Shown here one piece after another: positions 25,575 through 33,230 of a DNA stretch of 64,000 nt. The translations under genes were made by a program, and so were the position numbers. Under the pieces are notes generated by a model, which was not told the DNA's origin, made no database searches, and saw only the letters and a program-made list of their open reading frames with translations. Source of the DNA: Deltaproteobacteria bacterium. GTDB lineage: Bacteria > Desulfobacterota > Binatia > UBA9968. Numbering within the stretch: position 1 is the stretch's first letter; each line of letters opens with the position of its first letter. The stretch is taken from assembly GCA_016874755.1 (NCBI GenBank), contig VGTH01000010.1, positions 62,001 to 126,000 on the forward strand, given 5' to 3'.

Positions 25575-26675
25575 ATGAAACAAGAAGCTGCTGAAATTAT
25601 TTTTAGCGCCGACGCACTACGAGATTTCTCGACCCAAGTCTTCGTGCATTTCGGTGTGCCGCGTGCCGACGCAGAGCTGGCTGCCGACGTCTTGGCCAGA
25701 AGCGATCTACGCGGCATCGACTCCCACGGCGTGGCGCGGCTGCACACCTATTTTGAAATGCTGGAATTGGGACGTATCAATCCCAAACCGAAAATCAAAA
25801 TCATCCGCGAAAAGGCCAGCGTTGCCAGCGTCGACGGCGACAACGGCTTAGGCTTGGTCGTCGGTCCGAAAGCGAACGAGATTGCCATGGACAAAGCCGA
25901 GCAGCACGGCTCGGGCTGGGTCAGCGTGTCGAATACCAACCATTTCGGCATCGCCGGCTACTATCCTTTGAAAGCCTTGGAGCGCGACTTAATCGGCTGG
26001 GCGATGACCAACACAACGAAACTCGTCGCGCCGCTCTGGGGCGCCGAGAGAATGCTCGGCACAAATCCGCTTGCCATCGCCTTTCCCGGTTTGAAGGAAC
26101 CGCCCATCGTCATCGATATGGCCACCAGCGCCGTCGCCTACGGCAAGATCGAAATCGCACTGAGAAAAAATGAACCGGTGCCCAAAGGTTGGATCGTCGA
26201 CAAACATGGTGCCGACACGACCGATCCAAAACACATGATCGACGGCGGCGCGCAACTGCCGCTGGGGTCAGAAAGAGAAATGGGCGGCCACAAAGGCTAC
26301 GGCCTGGCATCCATGGTCGACATCCTCTGCTGCGTGTTGAGCGGCGCCAACTGGGGACCCTTTGCGCCGCCGTTTGCGCTGCGCCAAGAAATCCCCGAGC
26401 GCAGCGTCGGCAAAGGCATCGGCCACTTCTTCGGCGCGATGGAGATCGACGGCTTCATCGATAAAGACGAATTCAAACGACAGATCGATGACTGGATTCA
26501 GGTTTTTAGAAAGACGAAGCCCGCGCCAGGAACAAGCGGCCCGCTCATCCCCGGCGATCCGGAACGAGAAGCCGAAGCGATCCGCAGCAAGGAAGGGATA
26601 CCACTCTTGAAGCCGGTGGTGGATGATTTGCTGGATATTTCGAAGAAGACCGGGGTGCGGTTGGAGATGAAGTGA
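25575..26675 (+). CDS. Ldh-family (malate/L-sulfolactate type) NAD(P)-dependent dehydrogenase
   Basis: This 366-residue member of the Ldh_2 family is distinct from classical Rossmann lactate dehydrogenases. It has D-L-R-G-I-D-S-H-G-V (His51), the S-N-T-N-H-F-G-I-A-G-Y-Y motif (His123), L-G-T-N-P-L-A-I-A-F-P and G-H-K-G-Y-G-L-A. The family oxidises 2-hydroxy acids such as malate, sulfolactate and ureidoglycolate. A sulfolactate substrate would yield sulfopyruvate, which is what the ComDE-like TPP enzymes decarboxylate. That link is suggestive, not proven. It is followed by a long noncoding gap with palindromes. Confidence 0.88.
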   Translation: MKQEAAEIIFSADALRDFSTQVFVHFGVPRADAELAADVLARSDLRGIDSHGVARLHTYFEMLELGRINPKPKIKIIREKASVASVDGDNGLGLVVGPKANEIAMDKAEQHGSGWVSVSNTNHFGIAGYYPLKALERDLIGWAMTNTTKLVAPLWGAERMLGTNPLAIAFPGLKEPPIVIDMATSAVAYGKIEIALRKNEPVPKGWIVDKHGADTTDPKHMIDGGAQLPLGSEREMGGHKGYGLASMVDILCCVLSGANWGPFAPPFALRQEIPERSVGKGIGHFFGAMEIDGFIDKDEFKRQIDDWIQVFRKTKPAPGTSGPLIPGDPEREAEAIRSKEGIPLLKPVVDDLLDISKKTGVRLEMK

Positions 26676-26732
26676 GAAAGGTATTCATCAGAATTTCTCC
26701 GGCGTCGGATGGCGAAGTTTCTCCCGATGCAA

Positions 26733-26755
26733 TTGTGCCGCAGTCTGCGGCACAA
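26733..26755. repeat. Palindrome P1, 11-bp arms
   Basis: TTGTGCCGCAG and CTGCGGCACAA are exact reverse complements separated by one T. It is the first of a cluster of palindromes in this gap. Confidence 0.8.
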
Positions 26756-26773
26756 GTTATTTCGACTTCAAAA

Positions 26774-26791
26774 GTGCAACCACGGTTGCAC
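26774..26791. repeat. Palindrome P2, 8-bp arms
   Basis: GTGCAACC and GGTTGCAC are exact reverse complements around a 2-nt centre. The arm sequence is unrelated to P1 but keeps the outer GTGC/GCAC. Confidence 0.75.
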
Positions 26792-26861
26792 AATTTCACA
26801 GCCAAGGATTTGGTCGAATGTTTCCAAGTAGGCTCACTTGGCAGCATCTTACCTACCCTGG

Positions 26862-26888
26862 AATGTGGCAGTCACTGACTGCCACATT
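26862..26888. repeat. Palindrome P3, 13-bp arms
   Basis: AATGTGGCAGTCA and TGACTGCCACATT are exact reverse complements around a single C. It is the longest and most perfect of the cluster. Confidence 0.85.
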
Positions 26889-27013
26889 TCCTAGCCCGCC
26901 GTGCGCCTTGACCCGGTCAAATCACGTAATCGCAAATCGCCTGCGGATTCTAAACGCTTGTGTCCCGCCTCGCGTTTACGCATCTGGCAGCATTGATCGC
27001 AGTCGAGGAGAAA

Positions 27014-27032
27014 GTGCGGACACCGTCCGCAC
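27014..27032. repeat. Palindrome P4, 8-bp arms
   Basis: GTGCGGAC and GTCCGCAC are exact reverse complements around a 3-nt centre. A weaker fifth palindrome, GTTGTT-C-AACAAC, follows near 27056-27068. Confidence 0.75.
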
Positions 27033-27310
27033 AATTCGGAAGGGCCATCGAAAAGTTGTTCAACAACCTCTCGTGCAACGGCGGAAAAATCTCGCGGCGG
27101 CGGGTTGAGACTATAAAGTCAGGACTTAAAAAATTAACCCTTCGCTGACCCTAGTCCGTAACCAACAACCAGCGTTCCGCGTAGTCAACTCCGTAAGTAC
27201 GTCCCGGTTGGGGTTCCCCTCGGGAGAGGCGACTCCTTTTCCGTAGTCTAAGCAAGATTACAAGGCTGGATCTCAGCTGCCTCACGCAAGCGTCTCTTCA
27301 CCCAGCTCTC

Positions 27311-28339
27311 TTACCGCGGTGGAAGCGCGTCCGGGCCGGCGATTTTTTGAAACAGCTCCGCAATCTCGCGCTCCCGCGGCAACTCCCTGATGGCCGTTTC
27401 CATTCCCTCAGGTAGAAGCGGTGCAGCGTCGTCACCCGTTAGCTTCTTGTACTCCTTGTGGAACTCCGGATCTCGAAGTGTCTTGCGAAACGCCTCCCGC
27501 AAAGTCTCCGCCCTCTCCTGGGGTGTGCCCGGCGGGAGAATGTACGGTGTGCCTACCAGGCGAAAGGCGCGAAACATTGCCAGTGCTTTGCTCTCCTTGT
27601 CGCTCCGGGCAAATCTCTCGACCTCTGGCAGCGACGCGAAGCGGGGGTGGGGGTGCTTATCCCCCTTGGGAATTTCGAGAATGGCGTGGACGTGAACCTG
27701 GCCCTTGGTCAGTAGCTCGGCATTTCGCTGCAGCACCGTATCGGCGATGTTAGCGCGCGAGTCAATCTCTCCGCGCTGCAGATTCACGTCGAGTTCTACT
27801 CCGGAGCAGCCGGTCACGAATCGTGGGTCCTTGAGCCCGATGAGCCAGGCAAAGAACCGACCGGTTATGTAAACGAAATGGCCTACTGCGTGGGCGCGCA
27901 GTTTCTCTATTGAGTTGAGGCCAAGTTCGCCGCGGGTCACGAAAACGTAATGGCTTGAGGCGTTGGAGGCGCCCAAGTAGATGAACTTGTCGAGATCGTA
28001 CTGCACCCCAGTCTGCCCCAGGACGGCACTAGTGACGATGCCTCCCACGTTGGCGACGGTGAGACCGTCCGGGCGGGCCGAAGCGAAAAGATAGTTGCCC
28101 GCTTTGCGCCCGCCGGCCCCTGGCATGTACTCCAACAAGATGTTCGGGTTGCCGGGAATGTGCTTGCGCAAAAAGGGGACTACCGCCTTGACGCGCATGT
28201 CCCCCGTTCCTCCAGCTTCCCCGCCTTGGATCAGAGTGATCGTTTTACCTTGGTAGAAAGGTGCCTGGCCACGGACGTCGCGGCCAAGCAAAAGAGTCAG
28301 AAGAATGCCTCCCACAAGCAGACAGGTTTTGAATTTCAT
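27311..28339 (-). CDS. TctC/Bug-type tripartite tricarboxylate transporter binding protein 2
   Basis: This 342-residue protein has an ordinary signal peptide (M-K-F-K-T-C-L-L-V-G-G, cleaved near V-R-G-Q) and a GGGAGGG ribosome site. The Bug signature P-G-N-P-N-I-L-L-E-Y-M-P-G-A-G-G is present. It is clearly a paralogue of 21053-22168 (shared G-V-Q-Y-D-L-D-K-F-I-Y-L-G and I-L-P-P-G-T). It keeps a normal signal peptide where the other uses repeat-derived sequence, which makes it a good control for that oddity. The region around residues 150-155 is slightly shorter than in the paralogue. The ligand is probably a carboxylate. It is a stand-alone gene between two noncoding gaps. Confidence 0.87.
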   Translation of the reverse strand: MKFKTCLLVGGILLTLLLGRDVRGQAPFYQGKTITLIQGGEAGGTGDMRVKAVVPFLRKHIPGNPNILLEYMPGAGGRKAGNYLFASARPDGLTVANVGGIVTSAVLGQTGVQYDLDKFIYLGASNASSHYVFVTRGELGLNSIEKLRAHAVGHFVYITGRFFAWLIGLKDPRFVTGCSGVELDVNLQRGEIDSRANIADTVLQRNAELLTKGQVHVHAILEIPKGDKHPHPRFASLPEVERFARSDKESKALAMFRAFRLVGTPYILPPGTPQERAETLREAFRKTLRDPEFHKEYKKLTGDDAAPLLPEGMETAIRELPREREIAELFQKIAGPDALPPR

Positions 28340-28624
28340 TTGCCCTCCCGCAGGATGCGCTGAGTTCTATTCTTCGAACCTTCTCTTTGTCAAACTCCAC
28401 GAAGAGATCAGAACGCCTTCTGCCCGCGAAAACGAGCGACGGTTTTTTCCCAGATCATGCACGCACGGGATTTCCTCATCACCGAAACGATTGGAATGAG
28501 CGTAGCGATGGAACTACTGGAACCGCTTGTGCCAGAAATGGCGCCAGGCTTTAATTGTTTGCTTGTTGGATAGGAGGCGACACGAATATCAAATAAGCAA
28601 AGCCTGGCATGTACTCCGCGGTAC
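28340..28624. other. Noncoding gap without recognised gene
   Basis: The gap lies between the start of TctC-type gene 2 and the terminator of the thiolase operon. A short plus-strand frame from ATG at about 28457 to a TAG near 28574 has protein-like composition (R-D-F-L-I-T-E-T-I-G-M-S-V-A-M) but no upstream continuation, ribosome site or recognised family. I do not call it a gene. Confidence 0.4.
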
Positions 28625-28664
28625 AAAAAAAGAAAGCCCCAGGATTCCGGGGCTTTCTTTTTTT
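28625..28664 (-). terminator. Rho-independent terminator of the DUF35-thiolase operon
   Basis: A hairpin with stem AAAGCCCC/GGGGCTTT and a short loop is flanked by A-tracts on the left and a T-run on the right. It can therefore work in both directions. It lies 18 bp beyond the DUF35 stop on the minus strand. Confidence 0.85.
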
Positions 28665-28681
28665 ACGCTGCTCACGGGCTA

Positions 28682-29113
28682 TTACTTCTGAATCGGGCGG
28701 AACTTCGGTAGGCTGATCTCGGGCGTGACGTCGTCCCAGGCGACTTCAACGCGCATGCCGATCTTGACTTCTTTCGGATCGATGCCGACCACGTTGGTGT
28801 GCATGCGCACGCCCTCGTCCAGCTCGACGATGGCGAGCACGTAGGGCACGTCGCCGGCGAACGACGGGTGGGCCGGCTGGTAGGAGATCGAGCAAGCGTA
28901 GATCCAACCCTTCCCGGTAGACTCGACCCACTCCAGCGTGCCGACACCGAAACACTCAGGCCCAGGGCAGATGTCGCGCGGGTAGAACACGCGCGTCCCA
29001 CATGCGCTGCAGCGTTGGTAGGTGAGGCGATGCTCCTTGGCGGCATTCCAGAATGGCTGGCTGACATGGGATGGTGTAGGAAGAGGCTTTTTGTATTCGC
29101 TCGTAGTGGCCAT
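28682..29113 (-). CDS. DUF35 zinc-ribbon/OB-fold protein (thiolase partner)
   Basis: This 143-residue protein has an N-terminal rubredoxin-like zinc ribbon (C35-x2-C38 and C49-x4-C54) and a C-terminal OB fold (about 62-140). Such proteins bind acyl-CoA and form complexes with SCP2-type thiolases, channelling substrate. It lies 57 bp after the thiolase gene on the same strand with a good AAGGAG site and is followed by a strong terminator, so the two form a short operon. Confidence 0.9.
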   Translation of the reverse strand: MATTSEYKKPLPTPSHVSQPFWNAAKEHRLTYQRCSACGTRVFYPRDICPGPECFGVGTLEWVESTGKGWIYACSISYQPAHPSFAGDVPYVLAIVELDEGVRMHTNVVGIDPKEVKIGMRVEVAWDDVTPEISLPKFRPIQK

Positions 29114-29170
29114 CTCGGTGACTCCTTGGTTAGGGGCTTTTCAGGTTTACGGACGCTTCGCCAGCGGGCA

Positions 29171-30361
29171 CTACAGTGCCGCGTCGCTCGCGAGCAATAG
29201 CGCCGACTGCTGGGAGAAGGTGCCGCCGGAGCCGGTCACGTAGATCAAATCGGTGGGACCCGGCACCTGGTGCGCGCCGGCGTCGCGACGGATCTGGCGC
29301 ACCGCCTCGGTGACTTGGGCACAACCCCCCGCGGTTGACGCCTGGCCATAGGAAAGCTGACCGCCGTGCGTGTTCAGTGGCTTATCGCCTTTAAAGGTCA
29401 AATCATGCTCCTGCACCCAGTCGGCAGCGGTGCCCTTCGGGCAGAAGCCGGACTCTTCCAGCTCACACATCACGGTGATGGTGAATGAGTCGTAAATCTC
29501 CATGACCTGGACATCGGACGGGCCGTAGCCCGCCATGGCGAACGCTCTGCGCGCGGCCCGGCCCACTGGAGAAATGGTGATCTCACCGACGTGCGTCAAG
29601 TTGCCGCGCGACACGCCGTTGGCGCCGCCGAGCACGTAGGCTGGCTTATGGCGCATACCGCGCGCGATGTCCGCCCGGGTCACGACGAACGCGCACGCCC
29701 CGGCGCAGGGCATGACGCATTCCAAGAGATGCAGCGGATCGGCGACGATGCGCGACTTAATCACGTCATCGACGGTGATCGGAGTGTCGTGCCAGATGGC
29801 CATCGGATTGTGGTTGGCGTTGTAGCGCAGGTCGACGCTGATCTTGGCGCGCTTCTCGACGGTAGCGCCGTACAGCTTCTCGTAGCGCTTGGCGATCATG
29901 GCGTACCAGCCATTGGCCCCCACGGTTGGGCCGAAGGGTACGGCGAACTCAGAGGTAGCCGTGTCGGTGCCACCTGGCCCGGCTGGGCGTCGCGGCCGCG
30001 AGCCGTCGATCGCCGCACTCATGCCGCAGAGCACATAGTCACACAAGCCGGCGTTGATGTAGGCCGCCGCCTGCAGCGCCATCGTGACGCCCGCCGCGCC
30101 TTGGGCATCGCAGCCGGTGGCGAAGGTTGGGAAGATGCCCATGTATTCGGCCATCTTTGTGTTGTAGCCGCTGCCGGTGGGCGTCATGCCCTCTTCCAGG
30201 ATCATCCCGTCGATGTCGGCTTTCATCAGCCCAGCATCTTGAATCGCCAGATACGCCGCCTCGGCCAGCAAGCTCATCGCATCGCGGCCCGGCCGCGTGC
30301 GCTCTGGCTTTAGCTCACCAATTCCGACGATCGCGGCCGCGCCGCGCATGTTGTCGCTCAT
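29171..30361 (-). CDS. SCP2-type thiolase family protein
   Basis: This 396-residue protein is a lipid-transfer (SCP-x) class thiolase. The nucleophile is Cys84 in T-G-C-D-A-Q-G-A-A-G and the C-terminal T-H-G-G-Q-L-S-Y-G gives His332. The downstream C-x-G motif of biosynthetic thiolases appears only as G-S-G-G near 378-381, normal for this subfamily. With DUF35 it probably condenses or cleaves acyl-CoA, for example in fatty or aromatic acid breakdown. GAGGAG precedes the ATG. Confidence 0.88.
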   Translation of the reverse strand: MSDNMRGAAAIVGIGELKPERTRPGRDAMSLLAEAAYLAIQDAGLMKADIDGMILEEGMTPTGSGYNTKMAEYMGIFPTFATGCDAQGAAGVTMALQAAAYINAGLCDYVLCGMSAAIDGSRPRRPAGPGGTDTATSEFAVPFGPTVGANGWYAMIAKRYEKLYGATVEKRAKISVDLRYNANHNPMAIWHDTPITVDDVIKSRIVADPLHLLECVMPCAGACAFVVTRADIARGMRHKPAYVLGGANGVSRGNLTHVGEITISPVGRAARRAFAMAGYGPSDVQVMEIYDSFTITVMCELEESGFCPKGTAADWVQEHDLTFKGDKPLNTHGGQLSYGQASTAGGCAQVTEAVRQIRRDAGAHQVPGPTDLIYVTGSGGTFSQQSALLLASDAAL

Positions 30362-30782
30362 ATCCGCTCCTCAGCTCGTAAGAAGATAATTTGCCGGCTC
30401 TTTGCGCCAGCGTCGGCATTCTTTCATTGCCTGTTCGCGGTAGTCAAGGGAAAAAAGGGTCGATAAGGTGGTCGCAGACGCTGCTACGGGTGCGCTCTCG
30501 CCCGCGCGATCGCCACGGCGGAGTCGGCAGGGTTTGCCGAGCCGCACCGCGCCACATATTGATCTGTTCGCACCAGCACGAGTCGCGATTCATAGCCCTG
30601 CGTTCGTCCTCGTAGCCATCGCGAACCACCGAGAGAGACACCTGCTGCGAGTGGCCGCGGACTCAAGAGCCCGCACATCCGCAGCATCGGCGCCGAGAGG
30701 GATTGAAGGAAAGGGGCTGGGAAATGGATGGCAGGCCGTGTTGACGCATGTTCGCAATAATACGCACATAGGTTCAAAGGTT
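30362..30782. other. Noncoding gap of 420 bp with a possible flavin-hydroxylase remnant
   Basis: No intact gene is seen. On the minus strand around 30484-30600 a frame reads L-V-L-V-R-T-D-Q-Y-V-A-R, which resembles the C-terminal strand (L-V-R-P-D-x-x-V-A-W-R) of FAD-binding aromatic hydroxylases, followed by a short tail and stop. An adjacent frame holds Y-E-D-E-R-R. I regard this as a possible decayed 3' end only. Confidence 0.3.
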
Positions 30783-30919
30783 ATGCCGGAAACGCCTGTC
30801 GTTTTCTATCAAGACGATTGGTAAAGGAAAGCGAAGTCCCAAAGCGCGACATCGAGCTCGCGATCCAAAGAAAAGGGCAGTTCGAACGCAATCCCGAACG
30901 ACATACATTCAAGGAGTAA
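30783..30919 (+). pseudogene. HigB-type toxin remnant with internal deletion
   Basis: The first 13 codons read M-P-E-T-P-V-V-F-Y-Q-D-D-W, the usual start of phage Gp49/HigB-like toxins, then hit TAA. In a different frame, from about 30825 to the TAA at 30917, the text V-P-K-R-D-I-E-L-A-I-Q-R-K and F-E-R-N-P-E-R-H-T-F matches the usual C-terminus of that family. The middle of the protein is missing and the ends are out of frame. The antitoxin follows 5 bp later. Confidence 0.7.
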
Positions 30920-30924
30920 AAGTC

Positions 30925-31257
30925 ATGGCACAAGCAAAAAGACACGAAACCATAGACGCGGTCGATATTCTTTACCGTCGCTATTACGCGGGCAAACCGC
31001 ACCGTCTCGCCGATCTGGAAAAAGCACGCGCGGAGGATCAGGTCGCTCGCAAGTTGACAGCTCTAAGAATTGCCCATGGCTTGACTCAACGTCAACTGGT
31101 AAAGCTGATCGGCACCAGCGCATGGGTGATCTGCCGCCTCGAAGACGCAAATTATGAAGGGCACTCGCTAGCGATGCTGAACCGCATTGCGGCCGCGCTG
31201 AAGCAGCGCGTTGAAATGCGTTTTGTGCCGGCGCAGCGACGGCGGAAATCGGCGTGA
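30925..31257 (+). CDS. HigA-like XRE-family antitoxin (orphan)
   Basis: This 110-residue protein has a central helix-turn-helix (L-R-I-A-H-G-L-T-Q-R-Q-L-V-K-L-I-G-T, about 48-70) and a basic C-terminus. AAGGAG sits inside the end of the toxin remnant. In HigBA modules the antitoxin neutralises a ribosome-dependent RNase and represses its own operon. Here the toxin is wrecked, so the antitoxin stands alone and may survive only as a regulator or as a shield against related toxins. The reading frame itself looks intact. Confidence 0.85.
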   Translation: MAQAKRHETIDAVDILYRRYYAGKPHRLADLEKARAEDQVARKLTALRIAHGLTQRQLVKLIGTSAWVICRLEDANYEGHSLAMLNRIAAALKQRVEMRFVPAQRRRKSA

Positions 31258-31466
31258 GGCTCTACCCTCTGCCACTTGTGTTTCCTTAAAGCGCTACGCT
31301 TGCCTGCTGGATTCGTTCGCGTCAAGAAACGTTTTGATCAAACAACCAAAGTTCCGCAGAGTTAGTCAACTCCGTCAAGTCCAAAGAACCAGAAGCGCAA
31401 ACGAAAGAAGCTGCGCAATGCCGATCCGGATTGCGGGCGGTTAAGGGGTGCTCAATGGGCAGCCGC

Positions 31467-32273
31467 TCACGAAAAATACCGGTACACCAGTCGCCCCGGA
31501 TGGGTGATCGCCAGCCAGAGCGCGCGCATCTTTCCGGCGATGCCACAGCGTGGCGTGAATAGGTCTTTCAGCATCAAACCCAATGGGATTTTGTGCTTGG
31601 GAAATTTCTCGGCGCCGATGTTGCGCACACCGTATTTTTCTTTGCCTTCTTTCAACACATAGATGACGCTGCCGCCGCCGGCTTCCTTGTCACCGTAGGT
31701 ATAGCCGCCCACCGCTTGGGCTTGTTTAGCAGCTTTGTCGGCGATTTCTTCCGTGAGGCCGAAAGCGAGGGCGTCGGCAGGGCAGGCTTGCACGCAAAAC
31801 GGCTGCTTATCTTCGCTGATGCGGTCGCTGCACATGGTGCACTTGCTGGCTTTGCCGGTGATGTCGTTTTTGGCGATCACTTCCCAGGGGCAGGCGTGAA
31901 TGCAGTATTCGCAGCCGATGCAGACATCCTTGTTGATGACCACGGGGCCTTCTTCGTATTTCGTGATCGCTTCCACCGGGCAGACCGCGGCGCAGGCGGC
32001 GAAGTTGCAGTGCATGCAGCTATTTCTCGCCCAGATCGGCGCCATGCCTTCGAGCACTGGTGGCTCCATGGTGATCCAGTTGGTGCTCGACAATTCGTAC
32101 AGACTGGTGCGCTCGTGCTCGTTCCAGTCCTTGCAGGCCTGCACGCAGTGGCGGCAGCCGATGCATTTAGTCGCGTCGAAGAGAATGCTGCGCGGTTTGC
32201 CGTCGAGCAGACGGCCGGTGGGCACGAGGTTGCCGTATTCTTGAGTCAAAGTTTCCGTCGGTTTGGTCGCCAT
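31467..32273 (-). CDS. Four-cluster [4Fe-4S] electron-transfer subunit (FdhB/DmsB/AorA type)
   Basis: This 268-residue ferredoxin-like protein has four cysteine groups: C-I-G-C-R-H-C-V-Q-A-C (about 37-47), C-M-H-C-N-F-A-A-C-A-A-V-C, C-I-G-C-E-Y-C-I-H-A-C, and C-T-M-C ... C-V-Q-A-C. The pattern is that of the beta subunits of DMSO reductase/formate dehydrogenase complexes and of AorA, partner of tungsten aldehyde oxidoreductase in Aromatoleum. Because the AOR gene lies 1 kb away on the same strand, it is probably its electron acceptor. No C-terminal membrane anchor is evident. Confidence 0.88.
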   Translation of the reverse strand: MATKPTETLTQEYGNLVPTGRLLDGKPRSILFDATKCIGCRHCVQACKDWNEHERTSLYELSSTNWITMEPPVLEGMAPIWARNSCMHCNFAACAAVCPVEAITKYEEGPVVINKDVCIGCEYCIHACPWEVIAKNDITGKASKCTMCSDRISEDKQPFCVQACPADALAFGLTEEIADKAAKQAQAVGGYTYGDKEAGGGSVIYVLKEGKEKYGVRNIGAEKFPKHKIPLGLMLKDLFTPRCGIAGKMRALWLAITHPGRLVYRYFS

Positions 32274-32443
32274 GCGGGTCCTTTCCGATCTACGTTCAGC
32301 GTGGATGTACCACTGTGAATTGAAAATTAAAAATGGAAAGTTGAAAATTTCGGACCGGTTCTGGTTTGCCGCGCTTGTGTTTTCTAGGCGATATTGAATA
32401 GCATGAATCTGCCCGGATTTGAGAATTCGGAAGGAGAACGGTT

Positions 32444-33172
32444 ATGGCTTCAGGAACATGGCGCGGCATCGTTGGAGTAGTTAAGCCAACCTATGGTTCA
32501 GGCTCGCTGGTGGAGTTCATTCGGCTGCTGCCGGAGGGCGTCGGTTGCATTCCGATGTATGCCGGCGTCAAGGAGCACTCGGAGCGCGGTTATCTAGAGT
32601 CGATGGAGAACTACCACGCGAAAATTGCCGAGCTGGCGCGGATCGGCGTCGATATCATGCATCCGGAGGGCGGACCGCCGTTCATGGTGCGCGGCCACAA
32701 AGCCGAGCGTGAGATCGTTGGTGCTTGGGAGAAGAAATATAAAGTGCCGATCTTCACCTCCGGTATGTCACAGGCCGAGGCGTTGCGCGCGTTAGGCATC
32801 AAGAAATTTGTCGGCTGCACGTACTATCGCGATCAGAAGATGAACGACGTTTTTACCCGCTATTTCACCGACTGCGGCTTTGAAGTGCTCGGCATGGAAG
32901 GCATGGACACGTCGCCGGATGAAGCCGACGCGATCTCCACCGAAACGATCTACCGGCATCTCAAGGCATCGTTCAACAAGCACCCGACGGCGCAGGGAAT
33001 TTATTTGCTGGGTTCTGGCGCGTGGGGCATCAAAGACATTACGACGGCGGAAAACGATCTGGGTGTGCCGGTGGTACATCCCGTGGCAGCGCGCTTGTGG
33101 ATGGTGCAGAAACTCTTGCGGATCAAAAATCCATTGAAAGGGCAGAGCCGATTGTTGGAGGCGTTGCCGTGA
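32444..33172 (+). CDS. Asp/Glu-racemase superfamily protein (maleate isomerase/arylmalonate decarboxylase-like)
   Basis: This 242-residue protein is in two similar halves, as in maleate cis-trans isomerase and arylmalonate decarboxylase. In those enzymes each half gives one catalytic Cys. Here the matching segments read M-H-P-E-G-G-P-P-F-M-V (about 66-76) and Y-L-L-G-S-G-A-W-G (about 187-195), with no Cys in either. Acid-base chemistry of the classical kind is therefore unlikely; a decarboxylase or ligand-binding role is possible. AAGGAGAA precedes the ATG. It stands between the AOR gene and its iron-sulfur partner, on the opposite strand. Confidence 0.75.
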   Translation: MASGTWRGIVGVVKPTYGSGSLVEFIRLLPEGVGCIPMYAGVKEHSERGYLESMENYHAKIAELARIGVDIMHPEGGPPFMVRGHKAEREIVGAWEKKYKVPIFTSGMSQAEALRALGIKKFVGCTYYRDQKMNDVFTRYFTDCGFEVLGMEGMDTSPDEADAISTETIYRHLKASFNKHPTAQGIYLLGSGAWGIKDITTAENDLGVPVVHPVAARLWMVQKLLRIKNPLKGQSRLLEALP

Positions 33173-33230
33173 CAACAAATGAGGTTCAGTCCGGAAATTG
33201 AGCCCTGAATAGCATGGTTTGGTTCCCCAA

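Larger units (their letters stand above)
26676..27310. other. Noncoding gap of 635 bp with a palindrome cluster
   Basis: No convincing coding frame is seen on either strand. The gap holds at least four near-perfect short palindromes with different arm sequences but a shared frame (GTG at one end, CAC at the other), annotated one by one. A string near 27166-27195 (CAACCAGCGTTCCGC, then GTAGTCAACTCCGT) recurs at 31343-31379 in another intergenic region. Confidence 0.6.

Noticed and set aside
26672-27148. Short plus-strand frames after the Ldh gene as small proteins
   Set aside because: They run across the palindromes, have no ribosome site and overlap one another in different frames.
28305-28626. 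Small genes in the gap upstream of TctC-type gene 2
   Set aside because: The plus and minus frames are short, unlike any family I know, and have no start signals. Only the terminator is supported.
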